Part shown: piece after piece, positions 58,110 through 64,000 of the stretch
Numbering within the stretch: the first letter of the stretch is position 1
Layout of the letters: each line of letters begins with the position of its first letter
Assembly (NCBI GenBank): GCA_026724425.1
Contig: JAIUCV010000005.1
Location: 36,987,784 to 37,051,783, forward strand
Direction: 5' to 3'
Length of the DNA stretch: 64,000 nt
DNA from: Erythrophleum ivorense
Lineage: Eukaryota > Streptophyta > Magnoliopsida > Fabales > Fabaceae
Notes under the pieces: model-generated
Told to the model about the DNA's origin: nothing
What the model saw: only the letters and a program-made list of their open reading frames with translations
Databases searched by the model: none
Translations under genes and position numbers: made by a program

Positions 58110-61100
58110 ATGAAAACTCTGAACAAGACTAATTATGATGACTGAAAAGAGTATCTAAATTTATATATAAAAATTGCACAGTTGGTCTTTGGCTCTAAGG
58201 GTAGATGCACCTACTGCACATAATAGCAATTCTATTGCCACTAGGAAAGCCTTTCATGAATAGTGGCATAACTTTGACAAAGTATGCTAAATAGCCATGC
58301 AGTACATTATTGTAGAATATTATTAGGCAATGGATTCTTGAGAAAGAAACTATAATGGAATTCTTAAAAGTTATTGGGGAGAAGGTTTAAAAATTCTGAT
58401 AAGGCTCAAAAAAGCTATTACCTTTCCTTATAGAAAAAACACTTACTACAATGGAGTGTTTGGTAAATAAAGATCACATCTTGAAGCTTGTATATTACTA
58501 CAACAAGCTTAAGTATTTTGGTCGTTGGGAGATAGTTTTCTGGTCTAGCACATGTTGGAATATTTCTCTTCCCAGTTTCAAGAATTGAAGACTTCTTGTT
58601 ACACCCAAAAAGTTGAATAAAGTATTGATAAATTGATTGCCATTTTTTCTTAAGAAGAGGAGTCCATAAAAAGGGAAATGCCTTTACTCCTACTGTGAAT
58701 TATTTGACTCTTGAATCCAGCTTCAAGTCAAACGTGGATTTTACAAGGGTTAGAAGCTCAAGTCCTAGTTTGTGAGAAGGCATCAATTAGAAAAGTGGCA
58801 AATGTGATTACAATTGAGGAACGAAGAAGAAGCCTTGTAAGGGCAAGTGTAATTTTTGCAAGTAGCTAGGTTATTAGAGAGTAAAGTTGTTGTATTTGTC
58901 CTTATAACTTTAGCTTATTTTAAATCCAATGTTATTAATATTCCTTCTTATTCTTGATGCTTGGATTATGGTGATATCGTTCATTTTTTAGTTTGTCTTT
59001 TAGACATTTATTGGCATTGAATAACACTATTTATGTAACCCTTTTGAAAAGGAATTTGATTTTCATTTCTATTTTGAACCAATGTGGTTTCTTGTTTTTG
59101 GCATGAAAATGGAGAAATTGTTACTTGCTTTGATTCAGTTATTGTTGGTTATGTTGTGTTGAGAAATTGTTTATATACATTGAATTTAGACTCTTCACCT
59201 ATTCAACCTTCTAGTTCTACTATTAATTTTGTTGTTGGTAATAAATATGATAGAGTTGTTGAAAACTATTCAATGTTGTGGTATAGATTTTTGGATCACA
59301 TTTCTATGAAGAAGTTGGAAAGAATGGTTAAACTAGATGTTTATAATAGCCATGGTTTCTTTTTTTTCTTTTTTCTTTTTTTATTTTGGTTCTTATGTAG
59401 ATTGAATTAAGGGAATATTTTCTAGCTAGGAAAACGAGGAGCCTAGACATTTTGGAAATGATTCATATAAATATATGTGGACCTAAAATTTTTATTGCTA
59501 TAGAAGGATTTAGGTATTTCATCACCTTTGTTGATAACCACACTTGATATTGGTAGATTGTCATTTTACATGAGAAGTTAGAATCTTTAGATGCCTTAAA
59601 GGCATTTAAAGCAGCCATTAAGTTGAAAATTGGAAAATGCATTAAATTTGACAAACATGGTGAGTACTATAGCAAATGTTTCGATATTGATATAAACCCC
59701 AAGTCCTTTTGTTATGTTTCTACAAGTGAATAAAACTGAAGTTCAGTACACTATGCTTAGTACCTTTAACATGATAGGATTGTGCAAAGGTGAAATCATA
59801 CCTTGTTGGACATGGTAAAATTATGCTTAGTCATTCTTCTTCATTAGCGTTTCCTTGGGCTTATGCCTTGGAGACAATTGCATACATACTTAACCAAGTC
59901 CCTTGTAAAGATGCTTCCAAAACTTTATATGCATTAATGTTTGGCAAGAAACCTAGCTTGAGACATTTTTAAGTATGGGATTGCGAGGCAAAAATGAGAT
60001 TGTATAATCCTTAGCTTGAGAAATTGAATGATGAATCTTTTAGTCATTTCTTCAGTAGCTATTGAACAAACTCTCGATGCAATAGTTTTATTGTCCTACT
60101 CATTCTATCAAAATAAATGAATTTTGATTGAGAAATCTTTTTTGAAGATGAATTAAATAGTGGGAGTCCAATGCCCATATTTTTTAGCCTCTACGAGGAG
60201 AATACTATTATGCTTATAGAAATGTTGGCTTATTCATTAAAGTTTGTTCCTCTTACAAGGGATGCTGATATACAAAATCCTATTGATATTATGTAGAACC
60301 ACTTGTAAATGCTAAGAGGCCCATTGTTGCTAGTACTATTGATGTTATATATTTAAGGCAGTTTCAGATAATTTGTAAACTTGTAATTTTGAGTGATTAC
60401 ATAGTTAATTTGAAAGAATATTTTTTTTATGTGACTGATTGTTTCAAAATGGTTTCCCATAAGGAAGTTATATCAAGTCCTAACTCATCCAAATGATTTG
60501 AATGAATTGTTTTCCATGGATCCTTATCAAGTTTGGAAACTTATGACATTGTCTAAAGGTTGCAAAGTCATTAACTATAAGTAGGCCTTTATGACCAAGT
60601 GCAGGGTCACGAGCAAAAATTGAAAGATTTAAACTAATTACAAAGAGCCTAATCAGGAAAAAGGAATTGGTTATATAAATAACTTGTCATCATTTTCCAC
60701 TATAAACACTTTTAAAATGATTATGACATTAGTTTTCACCTTCATTTGTGGAATCCTAGTAGATGGATGTAAAAATTGTCTTTCTATATGAAATCTTGTC
60801 AAAAGTTGTGTACATGGTTTAACTTGATAGTTTTGTAGAAATTGGAAAAGGACACTTGTGTGCATGTTGAAAATCCATCTATAGCTTGAAACAAGTTCCT
60901 AGGCAGTTCTATTTAAAGTTTAATGAGATAGTAACCTCTCTTGCTTTTATTATGAGTACTTCATATCAATGTGTCCTTTTGGAGATTGTATAAAGTAATT
61001 TCTATATTATTGTGTTGTATGTTGATGACATACTCCTAGCTAGCAATAGCATTAACTTCTTGTATGACACAATATAACTTATTGTTACTTTTGACACAAA

Positions 61101-62060
61101 AGGTCCTAATGAGACCTCTTTATGATCTTAGGATTCAAATCCATCATGATAGGTCTCTAAGTGTTTTGAGTTTGTCTCAAAATATTTTTCTTGACTAAAT
61201 GTTTAAGAAATTCAATATGCATCCTTGTTTCTTTTGTTGTGCATCTATTCAAAAAGGTAAAAAGTTATCTAGATCTCAATGTCCTTAAACTGAAATGAAA
61301 AGAATTTCATATGTTTCTACTATTGGCAGCTTAATGTATGCTTAAGTATGCACTTATCCCAACATAGCTTTCGCTATGATGCACTTGGTATATACTTGAG
61401 TAATCTTATTTTAGATCATTAGATAGCTACTTAAAACGTTATGGGATACCTATAGGGTACCAAGAATCATATAGTGTCTTAAAGTAAATTTAATCCACTT
61501 GTAATCATTAGTAATTTGATTTCAAATGATAAGAATTTTATAGATGATTTGAAATCTACTTTCATATACATCTTAAGATGTTTGGAGGAGTTATTTTGTT
61601 GAAAGATATTGAACAAATAGTTATAGTTGTCTCAACTTATGGATATATCTTATGATATCTGAAGGAGCTATTTTGTTGCATAGTACCAAATAATCACTTA
61701 TAGTTGCTTCATCTTTGGATGTAGAATTTGTCACTTATTGTGAGGCTACTTATCAAGCTATATGGTCAAGGAAATTGATTTTTGTTATGTGTGTTATTGA
61801 ATCCATATATTCGATCTTGACCATTTATTACAATAATGATTATGTTGTATGCTTCTTTCAAAATCACGAAACTTTCGATCATACTAAAGTTTTGATATTA
61901 AGTCCTTATCATTAAAAAGAAGACTTATGAATATCAAACTTAGACTAAATATATTTTTTTATGAATAATATACTAACTGATCCATTAACCAAAGCCTTAC
62001 TCATTGGATATCTTTAGAAATATTTAGCTTTTGGGTGCTAGTGAAAATTTTAATGATGCT
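58110..62060 (+). pseudogene. Third Ty1/copia element, heavily decayed
   Basis: Plus-strand pieces follow in copia order: gag start LNKTNYDD near 58120; pre-integrase VLRNCLYTLNL (59160) and MLWYRFLDHISMKKLERMVK (59275); integrase core with LDAFKAFKAAIKLKIGKCIK (59590) and IAYILNQVPCKDASKTLYAL (59875); RT active site VLYVDDILLAS (61018-61029 for YVDD); RNase H with DVEFVTYCEATYQAIW (61717) and DPLTKAL (61980). The pieces lie in all three frames with many stops, so none is functional. A left LTR was not found. Confidence 0.8.
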
Positions 62061-62343
62061 TTGGTTTAATGAAAGTTTGAGTTGTATTCTTAAAAAATAT
62101 TTTAATATATTTTGACATTTGAATAAGTCGTATATTTTAGAATTCATTTTTTATTTCATTTAATTTAGTCTTAAAACTTTGTTGGCATTTATAATATGGT
62201 TTTCCTGATCAAATTCAATACTCTTAGTTTGTTGTTTCATTTATGAATTTTCTAATTATAATGCTTATTTAATATTTTTGGTAAATATTATTGATATGTT
62301 CTTATTTTGTTTGATAATTTATTACTATTATCCAACTGCAAGA

Positions 62344-62830
62344 TTTTTGGATATTAAATTAATTATATATTAACATTAATCAATTATTAAATAAATTAGC
62401 ATATTATATCTTAATTAATATAAAATAATAACTTTACTATTTGACACTATCTAAATAGATTAGATTTATGTGTTATGGATAGCCTATAATAAATTAGGCT
62501 ATCCATAAATTCACAAGGGACTCATGTCCTAACTTAGAGTTCATTTAGAACTAATTGTCATACTTATACTAGCTAGGTTTGTCTTTTGGTATCTTTGACA
62601 AACTCTTTTATCCTCTTTGAGTATTGAGTTGTAACGTTTCCATGCTGTCTTTCTCTCTTGCTATTGGAGTCTCACTCTTAGAGTTTCTAGTTTAGCAATG
62701 GATTCTAGCATCATATTAGGTATTATCTAAACTAATCTCTTGATTATGTCTATCATTATTAGCTTCATAAAATATATGGTTAGGAGGTTGATTTTTGCTA
62801 CATTTTGTTTTCCTTAATTGAAACCAGCGC
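62344..62830 (+). mobile_element. Possible 3' LTR of the third copia element
   Basis: After RNase H, a GCAAGA-type purine stretch leads into TTTTTGGATATTAAATTAAT, which resembles the purine tract and TGTTGGATATTAAT-type LTR starts common in this class. The far end is unknown and no left LTR is available for comparison. Confidence 0.35.
62473..62508. repeat. Perfect 14-bp hairpin
   Basis: TTATGGATAGCCTA (62473-62486) and its exact reverse complement TAGGCTATCCATAA (62495-62508) are separated by 8 bases. Confidence 0.9.
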
Positions 62831-63155
62831 AAGATTTGATGATATATACTTTGTTCACATTTCAAGCTCAAGCTTAATTAACTTTTAGTTGAGTGGGTAT
62901 ATATGTTAAAAGTGTGGACAAAACACAAATCCACTAATTCGTGTGAAGTGATTCTTGGCACAAAACACGTAAGTTAATAAAGCCAGAAATTCTTAGGTAT
63001 CACGTAATATATGTACATGCAATTGTCAAGATTCAATTTGCACATTTGGGTTCTAAATATCAAATTTTGGAGACTAAATCCCGACTATTGCATATAATAC
63101 CTAAGCATTCTCTACAGTGAAGCTGTCTCAGTTTTGCATCTAATCTCATAAACCA

Positions 63156-63625
63156 GGTCAATGTTCAAGGCATCGGCATGTAAGGCCAAGAAATCTACAT
63201 CAAAGAGTGAAATGCGTATTTCATCTGGACAACCTACTACAGAACAGAGTACTAAGAAAAGCCATGATTCTTGTACCTCTGAAAAGAATGTCCATTTTTT
63301 ATCTCCCCACAGAAGAGGCCAAAGCCAACTTTCGAATGGTGCTAAGAACAGCAAGGATTCCTCACCCAGCAGGAAAAGTGATATCCACATTTCATCTTCT
63401 TGAAGAACAAGCCAATATCAAAAGAAGAGAGGTACTGAGAATAGCTTGGGTACTACACCTCCTAGGAGGAGTGGAGAAATCCATATTTCATCTTCTTATG
63501 GAACAAACACGCCTCCAAAGGATCAGGAAGCTAATAATAGCAAGGATTTTACATCAAGTGGAACCCAGAACAAACAATTAAAGAATGAGCATGCCAACAG
63601 CAAGGATTCTCAACCTTTGAAATGA
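63156..63625 (+). pseudogene. Ser/Lys-rich repetitive coding remnant
   Basis: The frame reads MFKASACKAKKSTSKSEMRI from an ATG at 63161, to an in-frame TGA at 63401-63403. It then continues in the same frame to a stop near 63623. Imperfect units of about 30 residues recur: SRKSDIHISSS, RRSGEIHISSS and earlier SKSEMRISSG, plus repeated SKDS/SKDF. A CAG lies directly before the first codons (63154-63156) and could be a splice acceptor. The composition is richer in GC than the surroundings and unlike the transposons nearby. It may be the last exon of a decayed host gene whose other exons are missing, or a gene fragment moved by a transposon. No known family is recognised. Confidence 0.45.
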
Positions 63626-64000
63626 TCAAGCGTTCGTCTCTCAAAATAAGAAAGTACCCAATAGGGATAATATCCGCAAGCCCTCTCTCATGCTGGGCAG
63701 GAGAAAGAGATGCAGATTAGATGGAAAGTTATGTCATGAGGCCATGATTTTGTTCGTATTAGAGGAAATTGCACTTTTCTACTCTTGATCTACTGTTTCA
63801 ATACTGGAACTTCTCCCTTAAACAATTAATTTTAGCAAGTAAGCACCACATTTAATTTTACTAACCCATCCCCGTTTTAAATTGAATTTAAATGTAAGAA
63901 AATGTGTGAAATTACTAAAATACTCCTTCCATCTTTTTTTGACCTAATTCTATTTTCATTTAGTATGAAAATTTCTTCAAGTTTTCAAGAAAACTGAATT
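63626..64000. other. Sequence after the repetitive frame
   Basis: No gene or repeat is recognised up to the window edge. Confidence 0.6.

Noticed and set aside
1..64000. CRISPR arrays, rRNA or tRNA genes
   Set aside because: Nothing fitting was seen. The periodic repeats found are minisatellites or the CTATAG array, and this is a plant nuclear region.

Overview
The window is plant nuclear DNA, almost certainly from a eudicot. The evidence is a five-exon autophagy gene (ATG11) with plant-type GT-AG introns, a very AT-rich background, Ty1/copia, LINE, RTE and MITE remnants, and an endogenous plant pararetrovirus. I cannot name the species.

Region by region. 1-3900: a decayed Ty1/copia element on the minus strand (gag, protease, integrase), cut by another LTR at the window edge. 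3986-29610: nested transposon debris. Here I find three large LTR-like insertions of one family (7511-10220 with target duplication GACCC, 14136-17547 with target duplication TATCA, 22308-25645 with a near-matching duplication). The second splits a LINE whose halves lie at 13380-14135 and 17548-18005. 29611-37907: a Ty1/copia element with both LTRs, primer-binding site and polypurine tract, split in its pre-integrase region by a fourth member of the large LTR family (31321-35037). 38588-39447: a TIR-flanked MITE.

40827-45980 is the most unusual part: a rearranged endogenous member of the Caulimoviridae. A plus-strand segment carries a leader, an unknown Glu-rich ORF, a 30K-type movement protein, a retropepsin-like region, a separate retropepsin ORF and a reverse transcriptase. 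It joins, head to head, a minus-strand segment that holds a Lys-rich coding remnant, a TATA box, a poly(A) signal, a GC-rich leader and a tRNA-Met primer-binding site. No capsid or RNase H region is visible. The whole insertion sits between two nearly identical direct repeats of about 141 bp. Stops, frame breaks and a lost catalytic aspartate show that it is decayed.

45981-49150 is intergenic, with a short MITE. 50079-56215 is ATG11 on the plus strand, the only clearly intact host gene. It encodes 1151 residues in five exons, with a probable 5'-UTR intron and an RTE-type LINE 3' end in its second coding intron. 56216-58100 holds the 3' UTR, spacer and a second copy of the short MITE found upstream of the gene. 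58110-62060 is a third, heavily decayed Ty1/copia element (plus strand), followed by a possible LTR with a perfect 14-bp hairpin. 63156-63625 holds a Ser/Lys-rich repetitive reading frame with an internal stop, possibly a fragment of a host gene.

There is no operon-like organisation. ATG11 works alone as an autophagy scaffold, and everything else is mobile or viral DNA, mostly inactive.
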